Notes under the pieces: model-generated | Database searches by the model: none | What the model was told of the DNA's origin: nothing | Seen by the model: the letters and a program-made list of their open reading frames with translations, nothing else | Part shown: in pieces, positions 1-10,005 of the stretch | Layout: each line of letters starts with the position of its first letter | How positions within the stretch are numbered: the stretch's first letter is position 1 | Program-made: the position numbers and the translations under genes | From: Skeletonema tropicum | Lineage: Eukaryota > Bacillariophyta > Thalassiosirophyceae > Thalassiosirales > Thalassiosiraceae | Assembly (NCBI GenBank): GCA_037178625.1 | Contig: CM074145.1 | Location: forward strand, 1,302,001 to 1,366,000 | Direction: 5' to 3' | Length of the DNA: 64,000 nucleotides

Positions 1-1641
1 TTCCAATGCCTTGGCCTTTTTGGCTTGTACATCTGCATCGGTCAGTGCTGGACCAACCTTTGCTTCGTCATCCCATGAACAATGTTCTTCACCCAATGTT
101 CCACGGGCTAGACGGAATGCCTCTCGTGCCTTGTCATTTGATGCGACGAAATAAGGAGGACGACCTCTGGAATCAATAGCACATGGGTTTGCGTGACCTT
201 TGATGAGGAGTGCATTTAGAAGTGATGGCGCGTTTTGATGATTTGATGCTGAAGCGAAATGAAGTGGAGTTTGATGGTCTGGTCCTCCTTGGGTATTTAC
301 ATCGTAGCTAGGATTGTCTTCAGCAACAGCAGCAACATCTTCGACATTGGTACTCTCTTCTGCCTCTTCTAAGATTGTTAGCAATCCAATCAACTTTTCT
401 AAATCACCTTCAATTACAGCCTCATGCAGTGGTGTCAGGGGTGGATTATCATCCTTCTCAGACTCTTCCTTTGTATCACTTTCTTCACTCTTCGTCTCCT
501 TTGCCGCAGGTGCTTTGTCCTCGGTAGAAACTCCTCCATCAGCGACCTTCGAACCTACCAAATTATCCACATTCACTATACCACAAGACAACAAACACTC
601 CAAAGCAACCGTCGCACTATCCAATGTAGGCCTACCAACATCCAAAGGAATACTCCTCAATCTCTCATCACCCTTCGTCACCAAAGCTGCACTATCATTC
701 CCATCACCAAATAAATATTCTCTCCTCATACCCTTTGGACAACTCACATACACTCCCATTGCATGTTGAATGTAGTTTGATTCTCTCCACAGTTTCCACG
801 TTGCAACGACATCCTCACGTAATTGTTTTTCACCCTCACGACGTAATTGTGCTCCGACCGATTTAGCTTTGTGCTTTGAGGAGTCGTAGTTGGATTGAGA
901 TCCACCCTGACCTTTGCGGATGGTGTACCGTGTGGATGTTTTGTGTGCTATCATGGTTAATTGTGGAACTTTGCTGTGAATTGTAGTTTTCAGTCCCCAT
1001 ACTGAAGCAACGAATCTACCGCTTTGGAGTAGTACAACTATAATGTTTGCAGATGATGAGTTTAGATTGTCCCATGTGGTCAAGAGTGATTGGGCAGCCG
1101 AGGCTGTATCCCAATTCGGATTATCACGTATGTAATTTGGTGGTAGTAGTATTGTTGGTATTTGCAATGCTTTTTGTTGCTTGGATGATGCATTTTTGGT
1201 ATCATCGTCAGGCGATAATGCAGGGAGTGGAAGTGAAATGGAGGGCGCTTTGCCGTGAATTTTTTGGAATAGTTGCTCCTTGTTGGATCGTCTGCCGACT
1301 TTGGGCTTCTTGACTCGGTTTGATTTGTTGGCGTTGTGGTTGTTGGCAGCTGATGTAATTGTTTGTGCTTCATTTTCTTCCGATATTTGTTCATCGTCTG
1401 AATCTTCTTCGCCATCAGACGAAGAGGCTGACGATTCCTCATCTTCATCTGTACTGTTCAAATTATTGTCATTGTCATTATCTTCCTCAGATGATGAGGA
1501 GTCATCTCGATATCGTCTCCCCAGAATCGTGGACCCCGCCGCCACGTGTCGATGATCATTTTGTGTCGATTTTTCATGCTGAGATAGAATCTCGAGCAAA
1601 TGCTCACGAACCGCTTCAGAATAAAATGGGAATGAAGACAT
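1..1641 (-). CDS. Vms1/ANKZF1-type peptidyl-tRNA hydrolase, 3' end cut by window edge
   Basis: A single open frame of 547 codons runs from the ATG at 1641 to the window edge without a stop. An in-frame TAG lies directly upstream of that ATG, which supports the start. Residues about 170-330 match the VLRF1 release-factor-like domain of Vms1/ANKZF1, with HKTSTRYTIRKGQGGSQS around residue 249; the glutamine of GGSQ is the residue known to act in cleaving nascent chains from tRNA on stalled 60S ribosomes. An acidic Ser/Asp/Glu linker (residues 30-120) precedes it. Two ankyrin-type segments (LTPLHEAV near 400, TPLHFASA near 470) follow, then the charged C-terminal region typical of the family. I do not see the C2H2 zinc finger that yeast and human proteins carry before VLRF1; it may be absent or lie in an unseen upstream exon. 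Role in ribosome quality control is inferred from the family. Confidence 0.88.
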   Translation of the reverse strand, partial: MSSFPFYSEAVREHLLEILSQHEKSTQNDHRHVAAGSTILGRRYRDDSSSSEEDNDNDNNLNSTDEDEESSASSSDGEEDSDDEQISEENEAQTITSAANNHNANKSNRVKKPKVGRRSNKEQLFQKIHGKAPSISLPLPALSPDDDTKNASSKQQKALQIPTILLPPNYIRDNPNWDTASAAQSLLTTWDNLNSSSANIIVVLLQSGRFVASVWGLKTTIHSKVPQLTMIAHKTSTRYTIRKGQGGSQSNYDSSKHKAKSVGAQLRREGEKQLREDVVATWKLWRESNYIQHAMGVYVSCPKGMRREYLFGDGNDSAALVTKGDERLRSIPLDVGRPTLDSATVALECLLSCGIVNVDNLVGSKVADGGVSTEDKAPAAKETKSEESDTKEESEKDDNPPLTPLHEAVIEGDLEKLIGLLTILEEAEESTNVEDVAAVAEDNPSYDVNTQGGPDHQTPLHFASASNHQNAPSLLNALLIKGHANPCAIDSRGRPPYFVASNDKAREAFRLARGTLGEEHCSWDDEAKVGPALTDADVQAKKAKALE

Positions 1642-1951
1642 CTTCCGCTACTGATAATGCAACGATTGAACAGAGATGCAACAGTAAAGAGTGAGTAGTC
1701 AGCGTGTATCATATGCTGGTCTCGGTGGTTGGTTGGTATGGTGTTTGTGTTTGGTGTGGATTTTTTGAGGCTGTGACAAATAAAGTGGAAACTGTGTCGG
1801 AAATAATGACAGCTCATCATGACAGTAGGAGTGACGCCAGATAAATGAAGCATCTATCCGTCCATCCAGCCAGCGTAAGACTACATCATAGTATCCAATA
1901 GATAGGATGGATAGGTAGTCAAGCATAGAAGGTGGATGGTCCATCACGTTC
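1642..1951. other. Short intergenic gap
   Basis: This 310-base gap separates the F-box-like gene stop from the Vms1-like start; both genes run on the minus strand. It should contain the 3' UTR of one and the promoter of the other. I see no conserved reading frame, repeat or clear promoter element. Confidence 0.4.
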
Positions 1952-3493
1952 TTAATACTGATAATGTTGTGGAAGCTTCAAAGGAAACGGTGCTACTCTA
2001 ACATCAAAGACTTCACCATCTCCCTGAATGCTTCCAGCCTTAAACTGCAAGTAGCCTTCCATTTCTCCATCTTCCCCACCGGTACAACTCTGATATGAAA
2101 AATATTTTTCCTCTCCATAATCTTCCCCATCATCATGAAATGTACGGCCACCATCTTCGCTAATGAAGTTTTGAAATTCCCCTTCTCTGAGCAAGGGGTA
2201 ACAGCCTATAACCCCCTCACCTCTAACTTCTCCGACTTCCCCTCCTTGGGTAATTCTCCAATAGCGTGAAACAAGCTGACAGGTGTCGAAACCGCGTTCT
2301 TCTGGCGACATGTAATCTTCACCATCTTCTGGTTTGAGCAAACGCATACGAATAGAGTAAACGAACATTCCGCCGTGAAGCTCCACGACATATGTTGACG
2401 AGGCCACAACTTCGACCCCCCGCGTGACAGCCCGGCTGCAATTGGTTGAATCATTGAGACTTGGATAGCGAAGAAGTGACTTGGCAGAATCTGCAGCCAT
2501 TTTGCCTACAGAATATTTTTTCAATCTATCTGCATGATTTTCAAACCATCTTAGAATTTGATCATCATCACTTCCATCAAGGACTGCCTCTGTCTTAATT
2601 GCTCCCAAGGGAGAGCTAACATACATAAAAACATGTCCAGACCTGGAATCGAATACGGTCGTTTTCCTATTATTGACGTCTTGAGCCACAATCAAATCCC
2701 ATCCAGACGAAAGAATTCCTGGTGGGCACCAGCAATTGTGTGACAGGGTATCGTATACACTATAACCGCCGAACAAGCCGGAAAGCACCCTCGTCCCAGA
2801 CTCCCAGCTCCCCGCAGAAATCAATTCCGCAGTCTGCCCAGAATAGAATGAATAGACTGCCTTAAATGCTGACAGTGTCCCATTTTGAAACCCATCCTCA
2901 TCAACCAGGGAGGCACCAAAAGGCTTCCCAGGTTTTAGGTTTGACAGAATTGCAGGACCAATATTTTCAGACATACTTTCATCACTGCACCATTGTTCAA
3001 TTTCTCTCCAAAGAGATGCAGCCCTAAGGAAATATGGACCTACCACTCGAGCGCTTGGAGGAACGTGAAACTGCCGCCCATTTTCATCATGGCTCAGACG
3101 AGCGTCAATTTTTTTCCAGTGCTTCCAAGATATAAATGCCGTTGGCGCATTAAACACATCAGATGTGGAGAGAAAAGGAGTTGTTTCATCGTCGGGATCT
3201 GGATTGCAGCGTATGGATTTATTCATTGATAATAACTCGTCACCCTTTTCAAATTGATAATCCCTTACTAGAGCTAGACACCACAAAGCTTCGCTTTCCT
3301 CTTCGTGTTGTTGCTGAGTAGCAGTGTTGGAACCGACAACATCGTGACCGTGGCAAATTTCGTAACATCCCCTACTAGTCAGACGGAAATTTAGCAAGGC
3401 GGTAGAGTTGACGAACGGCAAAATCGATGCGGCTACAATGGTATTAGGCAGAGCATCTAAAGATGCAGACAATGGTGTTGATAGCTTACTCAT
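1952..3493 (-). CDS. F-box-like protein of unknown target
   Basis: The 513-codon frame starts at the ATG at 3493 (MSKLSTPLS); the frame stays open a little further upstream but without an ATG. Residues about 15-50 (LPNTIVAASILPF, then FRLTSRGCYEI) have the hydrophobic pattern of an F-box, which in known proteins docks to Skp1 in SCF ubiquitin ligases. The remaining 460 residues show no repeats such as LRR, WD40 or Kelch that would suggest a substrate. They contain several beta-like segments and an acidic region near 400-480. No intron is evident. The gene is followed on the same strand by the Vms1-like gene 310 bases away. The F-box call rests on one short motif, so the function is tentative; the coding status is firm because of length and ordinary codon usage. 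Confidence 0.7.
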   Translation of the reverse strand: MSKLSTPLSASLDALPNTIVAASILPFVNSTALLNFRLTSRGCYEICHGHDVVGSNTATQQQHEEESEALWCLALVRDYQFEKGDELLSMNKSIRCNPDPDDETTPFLSTSDVFNAPTAFISWKHWKKIDARLSHDENGRQFHVPPSARVVGPYFLRAASLWREIEQWCSDESMSENIGPAILSNLKPGKPFGASLVDEDGFQNGTLSAFKAVYSFYSGQTAELISAGSWESGTRVLSGLFGGYSVYDTLSHNCWCPPGILSSGWDLIVAQDVNNRKTTVFDSRSGHVFMYVSSPLGAIKTEAVLDGSDDDQILRWFENHADRLKKYSVGKMAADSAKSLLRYPSLNDSTNCSRAVTRGVEVVASSTYVVELHGGMFVYSIRMRLLKPEDGEDYMSPEERGFDTCQLVSRYWRITQGGEVGEVRGEGVIGCYPLLREGEFQNFISEDGGRTFHDDGEDYGEEKYFSYQSCTGGEDGEMEGYLQFKAGSIQGDGEVFDVRVAPFPLKLPQHYQY

Positions 3494-3532
3494 CCTAACA
3501 GTAATAGGCGGTTTGAAGACTCCTACTGAATG

Positions 3533-3592
3533 GTTCAATGATGTCTAGAGGTAGCGATAAAATGCAACATTTACCTAATTTCCTAAGTGATA
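3533..3592. repeat. Dispersed 60-base repeat, copy 1 (MITE target)
   Basis: The sequence just upstream of the F-box-like gene (ggttcaatgatgtctagagg and on to cctaagtgata) recurs at 30748-30806 with only small differences. Copy 1 is interrupted after its TA by the MITE at 3593; copy 2 is uninterrupted and so acts as an empty site. Confidence 0.85.
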
Positions 3593-3923
3593 CTCCCTCT
3601 GTCCCACAAAAAATGAGCTTTTTGATTTAAAATAGTTAAAATTTGGTCAATTTTCGTCCAAAAAATTGCTATCGCACATCGTTGGAAAGCTTTTTTCACG
3701 CCGGTTACGATTATATGGAGGTTGGAGGTTGTTAAGCAAGTATTTGTAATCATATTGTGACAAAAGGCGTTAAAATATCCTTATATCTAACCCTATGTGA
3801 AAATGAAGAGGCCTCTCGGACACTTGTGTAGGACCTTACGTAGGAATAAGTACGTCAAATAGCTAGTTTTTTGTGGGACTACGATTAACTTCAAATAGCT
3901 CATTTTTTTTGGGACAGAGGGAG
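3593..3923. mobile_element. Stowaway-like MITE (Tc1/mariner type)
   Basis: The 331-base element begins CTCCCTCTGTCCCA and ends with the inverse; the terminal inverted repeats extend about 32 bases with two mismatches (left 3593-3624, right 3892-3923). It is flanked by TA on both sides (3591-3592 and 3924-3925), the target duplication of the Tc1/mariner superfamily. The CTCCCTC terminus is the classic Stowaway signature. It encodes nothing, so it would depend on a transposase elsewhere. The matching unoccupied sequence at 30748-30806 confirms the boundaries. Confidence 0.9.
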
Positions 3924-3974
3924 TATGATAATAAGTATTATGACTTACGATACATTGGCCTAACTATGTATCCA

Positions 3975-4113
3975 AGCTTTTCGACAAAGCTTAGAGTTAT
4001 TGCGGAAATCTGCGAGGCGGCGCAGCCGCCGAGCTCACCCCTTCCCTTTCGGCGAAGCCGAGAGGGCGTTAGGCCAAGCTTCGACAAAGCTTAGAGTTAT
4101 TGCGGAAATCTGA
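3975..4113. repeat. Direct repeats around a GC-rich segment
   Basis: The block ttcgacaaagcttagagtta followed by ttgcggaaatctg occurs at about 3978-4011 and again at about 4079-4112. Between them lie short palindromes (gaggcggcgcagccgccgag; ttcggcgaagccga). Just downstream, 4138-4160 holds three tandem gcgtgggc units. No coding frame is convincing. Confidence 0.7.
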
Positions 4114-4307
4114 CGAGCTCTAGCGTAGATAAGTAGCGTGGGCGCGTGGGCGCGTGGGCGTTAGTATGTAACGTTTCTGTACGTGGGCAGTACATGGGTA
4201 GGAATCAGCTAGCCAGATTTTTTGTACATACGTAGAGGGTTATGTTCCCCACCAAAGAGGCCTCATTCTCGCTTTTTGGTTAGTTCAAACTTTGGATAAT
4301 GTGAGAA

Positions 4308-4753
4308 TAGACTGGGGCAAATACAAAAACTGTGGGGTGAAATTTGTGTTGAGCATAATTTTAACACCTTTCTCTTCCACACTCTATAGTTTATATAATT
4401 ATATCCCTTAGGATATTTTGTTTGCCGAGTCTTAATTGGGTTGGCGTTAGGGGGGCTTGCGCTCTTCGACTCCAAGAAGGTAGCAGCTGTTCGGCCCCTC
4501 AAATTGAAATATCCTGGATAATTTACATAATAGACTGGGGCAAATACAAAAACTGTGGGGTGAAATTTGTGTTGAGCATAATTTTAACACCTTTCTCTTC
4601 CACACTCTATAGTTTATATAATTATATCCCTTAGGATATTTTGTTTGCCGAGTCTTAATTGGGTTGGCGTTAGGGGGGCTTGCGCTCTTCGACTCCAAGA
4701 AGGTAGCAGCTGTTCGGCCCCTCAAATTGAAATATCCTGGATAATTTTTTTTC
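4308..4753. repeat. Perfect-looking 223-base tandem duplication
   Basis: Two copies (4308-4530 and 4531-4753) of a 223-base unit starting tagactggggcaaatacaaa and ending near cctggataattt are essentially identical by eye. The high identity implies a recent duplication, or an assembly artefact. Short ORFs inside are duplicated with it and show no family resemblance. Confidence 0.9.
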
Positions 4754-5239
4754 ACTGTAGATTAGGCGGGCCAGTGCCAAACCACAGTCATAGCTGTCTC
4801 ATCTCCTTGACTCCGCTCCATCAAGTGGATTTTTTTATGTACGTAGGAATCGTCCAAGAAGCGGTACCAAAGTGGCGCCATCGATCTTCGAGACATCATC
4901 ACCACCATGGGATTTCCCCCCGAGTAGTTTCCTTCTAGAAAGGAACTCATTGTAATTGGCTGACGCTCTGGAATCACTGGGAAGATCTGTTGTGCATGGA
5001 ATTGCATCTTGCAGTACCGATGAGACAAGAGATAACAATGAATTGGTCTTATGAGATTTTGAAGCTATATATTGTGTCGACCACTTTGGGTATTTTCAGT
5101 GCGTTGGAGTTGGAGATCCTACTGGTGTGTCTCAGCCGAGATACTTGGTTAGTTATATTGCATTTCAGAAGAGGATGCTCACAATTTAACAGACGACGCA
5201 GCTGGGTAGGTTTTAATCAACACTACTTTGTCAAGAGAG
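4754..5239. other. Gene-free stretch before the copia remnant
   Basis: No conserved frame is recognisable here. It may include the decayed 5' end (gag or protease region) of the element that follows, but I cannot show that from the sequence. Confidence 0.3.
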
Positions 5240-8230
5240 TTAGTTTCCAACAAATGATCGTGCATTACGCAACAAACGTTTTATTGATACTATCTTCTAC
5301 ACTGATGCGACGCGAAGACCACAAGGAGGTACCAACGTGTACACTTGTCCGAGTTTATGTGTCCAAAAAGGGTTCATTTATACTTGGATGAGATGGCAGC
5401 GACGGCATCATGCAGGTGAGTAGGTGTTCCAGACACGCTCGTCTGCGATCCTTGAGCATCCAAAAGTGCGAGGAGGTACGCAGGTTTATACGAGGTGGGA
5501 ATACTCTGCGTGTATTAGGAGAGGTACGCAGTGGGCTGACTTGGCGGAACGCTAGTTTGGGTTCTTGCATAATCTATCAGCTGAATTTCAGGAAAGCGAC
5601 GCTCTTATGATGTTATGGGATTGCTTTGAGCGAAGGGTGCAAATCATGAACCTTACGGTACATGGCACAACAACTCGGCGGATTAAATCCATGCCCGGTG
5701 ACTAGATGCACGAGCCAGATATTAGCAATATTGCGGCGTTTGGTTGGCTTGATTGATGTTATTCTTTGGAAGATAGGAACTCACAAGATCCCACACGCTA
5801 TACAGTTGTTTTCTGGGGGGTGTTTGGAGCCTAGTAATGACCATGGCAGCGAAATGACTATGAATGAGAATGAACGCAGCAATTGGCTGATGTGTATGAA
5901 TAATATTCGACGCAAATTTTGGGGACGCGGCGATTTTACCTCCGAGGTAGATGATGTTGAATTATCTACGGCCGAGGAGGAGACTCAGGATAGACTCTAC
6001 AATGAAGTGGTTCGATGATCTGAATGATATCAGCGGCTGGCATATTCATGATGGCGAGGCGGACGCTCTTGCATTACTTGCGGATGAGCAATGAGGTTCG
6101 AAGACAATACGTGGTACCTGAGGCTGATGCATGCATTGCTTCAGGGGAGCCCATTACTGACAGATCACTTGCGGATGACCAGATTGACGTAGAGGTCTTT
6201 CCCTCGCTCAAGGGGAGGATGGCCACAAGTTGTGCAAGGTGCGATATCACAGTGTCGACTAGGTCTATTGCCGAGTCGCAGTGTTGACAAAGATGGTTAG
6301 ACAATGGCGTCTATCACCGCTTAGCCCTGACTACTATTACCTATGTTGTATGGTTCAATGAGAATGTGAAGGCTGAAGCGGTATTGTGCACTTTTATTGC
6401 CCAAAATGCTCTAGAACAAGTTGCAGTTGGAGTCGATAATATAACATTACTCCGAGAGATTGAAAGAATGCTGGATCATTGCCGTCAATTGATGCTAATG
6501 CTATATCCAAAAGGGAAGAAGTATATCACGATGAGGTATGATCGGAAGTGGATTCTCAGTCTATGGTTGATGAATGTTCTTGATGAGTATTATTAATTGT
6601 CGCAAGCAATGGATGCAGATGCAGCTGGCTGAAGGATCGAAATATATCAACCCTGTGCTGCGGAGATGGCCAAGTATGTGGTGCAGGATGATAATGAAGT
6701 TGCATTTCAGTGTTGTGTTCACAGTGCGGAAGCAGATGAAGATCATTACATCAGGAAAGGGTAGGTCGAGCCGCAAGATCCACGAGTGTGGTGTGAAGCC
6801 GTGCTGGTGTGATAAGTCGAGAAGTGCATGTTGCATTCCCTACGCCGAAATGATGGGTCCATCAGTCTTTGCAGGAAACACAAGAATGTATATTTCCAAA
6901 GTTATTCAGAAGCGCTATGTTGTCTGCTGTTCCGAATTTGATGTTGAGAATGAAGAAATGCCCTGATCTAGCGAGAAGTTCACGGAAGTCGTTTTGCATG
7001 CAGAGATTTTGGGCTGCACTAATGTGAGTATATGCTTGACCTTCGCTTTAAATTGCCGCATGGAGATCCTGTGTTTGCCTTCGTCCTTTTACTAGTGATG
7101 GAAAAGTACATGGAGTATGTCTTTGGTGTGTAGAGGGGGGCATGTGATCTTACATACGATTGCAGAAGCCGTGCTACGCAACGAGATTGGCTGACATTCA
7201 GAAGCGGAAGAGGCAGCATTCACGAGAGGCCATCGAGGTATCTTGGCAATAGATCTCGTAGAGTGGAGTTGAACACTGGCATCTAGTGCTGGGCTTTTAG
7301 CTGTCCCTTATGTTGGCATAGCCTTGACGAATGTTCTGAGTGGCTGGCCAAGAAGGGTTGCACAATGCCAAGAGTGATGGAGCTCCATTCAAGACTGAGT
7401 ATCAGCCGGATAGATGCTAGTTGAGAATTGGCTAGTGAGAGCGCCCTATAGTTGATCTTTGGTAGAAATCCTGCGATAGGCGATAGAGAGTTGGCCTGGT
7501 CGGGTAGATATTTGTTGGGAGCTTTCAATGACGACGAGTTGACACCTTGCTCTGCCCATAGAAGGTCATTTGGAATGTTTGTTTCACCTATTCGCATACT
7601 TGACTAAGTATCAGAATGCCAAGATGTTGTATGATCCCACTGAGCCACATATCACTTCAGCAGCATTTCAGAAGCAGGATTGGACGTTTCCACTCTAGAC
7701 GGAGCAGGATGGAAGGAGGTTCTGCCTCCTGATAGCCTGAGCCGAGAGGAAAAAAATTTGTCATCCGTTGATTTATTTATACATATTGTGCTGGTGATAC
7801 GGTCACGTGGAAATCTTGCGCTGTTTCATTGTCTACTTGAATAATGCTCCTATATCGCTTGGTATTCCAAGAGACAGGGGAGTGTTGATGGTTTGACGGA
7901 CCAGGCTGAGACTAAGACTACAGAATACATTAGTGCGCTGATATAAACTGAGAATGATGCGGATTCCAGTCGAGGGCCTGTGTTCTTGAGAATGATCAGT
8001 CGGTGTTATCTAACACGATGGGTCTAGGATCCACTTTGCTTGATGAAGAACAGTGTATGATGCAGTTGTCTATGACTTGGTTCGTAAGCGTGTTATAAGA
8101 AGAAGAAGATAGTGATCATAGATCAGTATTCACGAAGTATTGATGATCTGCTTAAAAGGCCAATGGTATTGGGAGAGAGGGGAGCGGTTTGTCGGGAAGA
8201 TCCTACAATACATATTTCACGATGGAGTAA
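5240..8230 (+). mobile_element. Decayed Ty1/copia retrotransposon, polyprotein remnant
   Basis: Fragments in all three forward frames line up in the order of a Ty1/copia polyprotein: integrase core (FIDTIFYTDA near 5280), the TPDISNIAAFGWLD-type segment near 5710, the linker (AEMAKYVVQDDNEVAFQ near 6670), the post-RT segment (EGHLECLFHLFAYLTKYQNAK near 7565; DPTEPHI and FQKQDW near 7640), a decayed RNase H segment (NDQSVLSNTMGLGSTL near 7990) and the C-terminal RFVGKILQYIFHDG near 8190. Stops and frameshifts every 50-100 codons show it has been dead for a long time. I could not find matching LTRs. The order and motifs are seen directly; assignment to the copia order follows from the integrase-before-RT order. 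Start and end are approximate. Confidence 0.75.
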
Positions 8231-8758
8231 GAGTAAGGAGTGATTAGGGATTACGCGGCAACGCCGAAACCGATCACTTCGCTGGCGGTATGGCTGGCCA
8301 GCCTCTGATGCAAGCTGGAGTAGTCGATCGTAACAGGGTGAGATTAGCTTTATGTGAACTTATCCTCCCTCGATAGGGTTCTTTCGGTATATTTTGAGGT
8401 GATGACTAGATCTTTGGGATCGTAGAAAGGCATTGGAACAGCGAAGTAGCACAATCTAGCGCCAGGTGGTGCTAGCTTGAAGGGAGTATTTCAACTCGCT
8501 GTAAGGAGTCGTGTTCTATTGAGACAGGCTACGAGCGGCGTGCGTTGAACAGCTGTAGATTCATGCCATAATTTGTTTAAGAGATGAATTATCACAACGC
8601 TGATGCACTTGCTGATGCAGCCCCGATAAGCCGATAGTTTAGGGCTTCCGCTTCCGCGGTGCCTTGAAAGAATACTGCAAGTCGCTAGCGTGTAGGGCCA
8701 AAAAGCCCGGAAGCATGAGTAGTGCCTGCTCTTTGATGTACTTTTGCTGTTCATACGC
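8231..8758. other. Gene-free stretch after the copia remnant
   Basis: This may hold the decayed 3' LTR of the copia element, but no second LTR copy is available for comparison. No gene is supported. Confidence 0.3.
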
Positions 8759-8811
8759 GAAAGTGGTCCACTGAGCCACTAGACGTCTAGTGGCCCAGTG
8801 GTACGACTTTC
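8759..8811. repeat. Long near-perfect palindrome without spacer
   Basis: The arms meet at 8784/8785 (ccactagacgtctagtgg). Pairing continues outward for about 26 bases per side with two mismatches and one bulged base. The two arms have no loop, so the DNA could extrude as a cruciform. No flanking target duplication was seen. Confidence 0.85.
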
Positions 8812-8880
8812 ACATATGATCAGCACACACTCTCATAATCGAGGCATCAATATCCAAAACAACCCATACTAAGACTGAGG

Positions 8881-9470
8881 ATGAAAGAGGCAACACCAAG
8901 GCCAAGAAGAGGAGGAGAAAACGAAGGCACATGCAACATGCAACGCCGAAAGGTTTCCGCAGCTTTCCACGACACCATAATCACGCAGCTGGGAGATGAT
9001 GGCATAAACATAAACATAAAGTCGACCAACTTTGCCTCAAATGGAGCTAAACTCGAACCTGCCGACCTTCAAGCTCAAACAACAAGAATTTTCGGCCATA
9101 ATCAAGTTTCCTCTGACTGAAACAATATAACTACAACAGCGGGCAATGCAAATGCAAATGCAAACGTCAAGCAGATTCCTGTCAACTCCAACATATCAAC
9201 AACTGGCGACAAGCTGCAGGGAATGTCGAAAGACGTCCTCATTGTCAATGCCTGGAACTATCGATGCGTGAACTGGGTCTACGTTGTCTTGTCGAGGGTG
9301 AGAACACTAGCAGGACTCTACCTAATGAAACCGCGTTGGACCTCGAGCGCAGCTTCAATGTTCCTCAAAATCTCATTCGCTTCGAGCAACGATTGAAGGA
9401 CACCAAAACCAAAGAACGACCAATTCTCGTTCTCGACATGTTGGGTTACCAATCAAATAAAGAGGTCGAT
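8881..9470 (+). pseudogene. C-terminal remnant of a Pif1-like helicase
   Basis: Two frames are needed. The first, from 8881, gives about 79 codons. The second (9150-9420) carries the C-terminal signature of Pif1-type helicases: VKQIPVNSNIST, then TGDKLQGMSKDVLIV and NWVYVVLSRVRTLAGLYL. The HKLQG-like and YVVLSRV motifs correspond to late helicase motifs. The N-terminal ATPase motifs are absent, and a stop with a frame change near 9118-9150 plus another shift near 9310 break the frame. It could come from a Helitron or from a stand-alone Pif1-like family common in algae; I cannot tell which. It cannot make an active helicase. Confidence 0.65.
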
Positions 9471-9751
9471 ACAATGCAGTGAAGAGTTTCAGTAATCAGA
9501 AAGTTCATGAGAATAAGAAGAAATTGCTCAGCAGATTGTAATAAGAAAAACAGGCTCTTACAAGCTCTGTATCAAAGGCAAAGAATAGTTCTTCACATCA
9601 CGGGAACCGTTAAAATATCTAAATGCAGCTTTGTTCATTTCACATGTTGGAATACTGATCAGCACCAATCTCTTAATTATGCTCACTTTTGTGAGCAGCA
9701 AGAGAATTTCGTGCAGCAAGAACAGAAGCACGAAAGCCGGGAGAAGCTTGC
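9471..9751. other. Gene-free stretch
   Basis: A short open frame at 9507-9776 runs into the adjacent hAT-like element, has no recognisable motif and is not called. Nothing else is seen. Confidence 0.3.
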
Positions 9752-9759
9752 CCTGCCGC

Positions 9760-9997
9760 TAGGCTTTCGGGTATAAGGGGGCGGCCTATCCGATTTCAGG
9801 GGGATTCCCCCTCCTTTTCCCCCTCCAAGAAACCGGGGGGACGGCTAGTTAGAGGATTCTCCCGTGATTTCGGTCTAAATCTAGCCGAAATCGGGCTAAA
9901 AAGGACTTTTTGCAGCTCAATTTAGACGGTTTTGCCTCCTGCGAGCCACCCCGATTTCAGGGGGCGCCCCCGGCTCCCCCTTATACCCGAAAGCCTA
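9760..9997. mobile_element. hAT-like MITE with 8-base target duplication
   Basis: The 238-base element starts TAGGCTTTCGGGTATAAGGG and ends with its inverse; the terminal inverted repeats match for 22 bases. The flanks 9752-9759 and 9998-10005 are both CCTGCCGC, a perfect 8-base duplication. Eight-base duplications and a TAGG/CAGG terminus are typical of the hAT superfamily. The interior is GC-rich, contains further inverted segments (gatttcaggggg twice) and encodes nothing. Confidence 0.88.
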
Positions 9998-10005
9998 CCT
10001 GCCGC

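Noticed and set aside
314..1853. Several plus- and minus-strand ORFs of 80-150 codons
   Set aside because: They are shadows of the 547-codon Vms1-like frame on the minus strand.
4263..4755. Overlapping minus-strand ORFs of 79 and 102 codons
   Set aside because: They repeat each other because of the 223-base tandem duplication and show no family resemblance.
5240..8230. Several ORFs of 70-130 codons as independent genes
   Set aside because: They are pieces of one decayed copia polyprotein spread over different frames.
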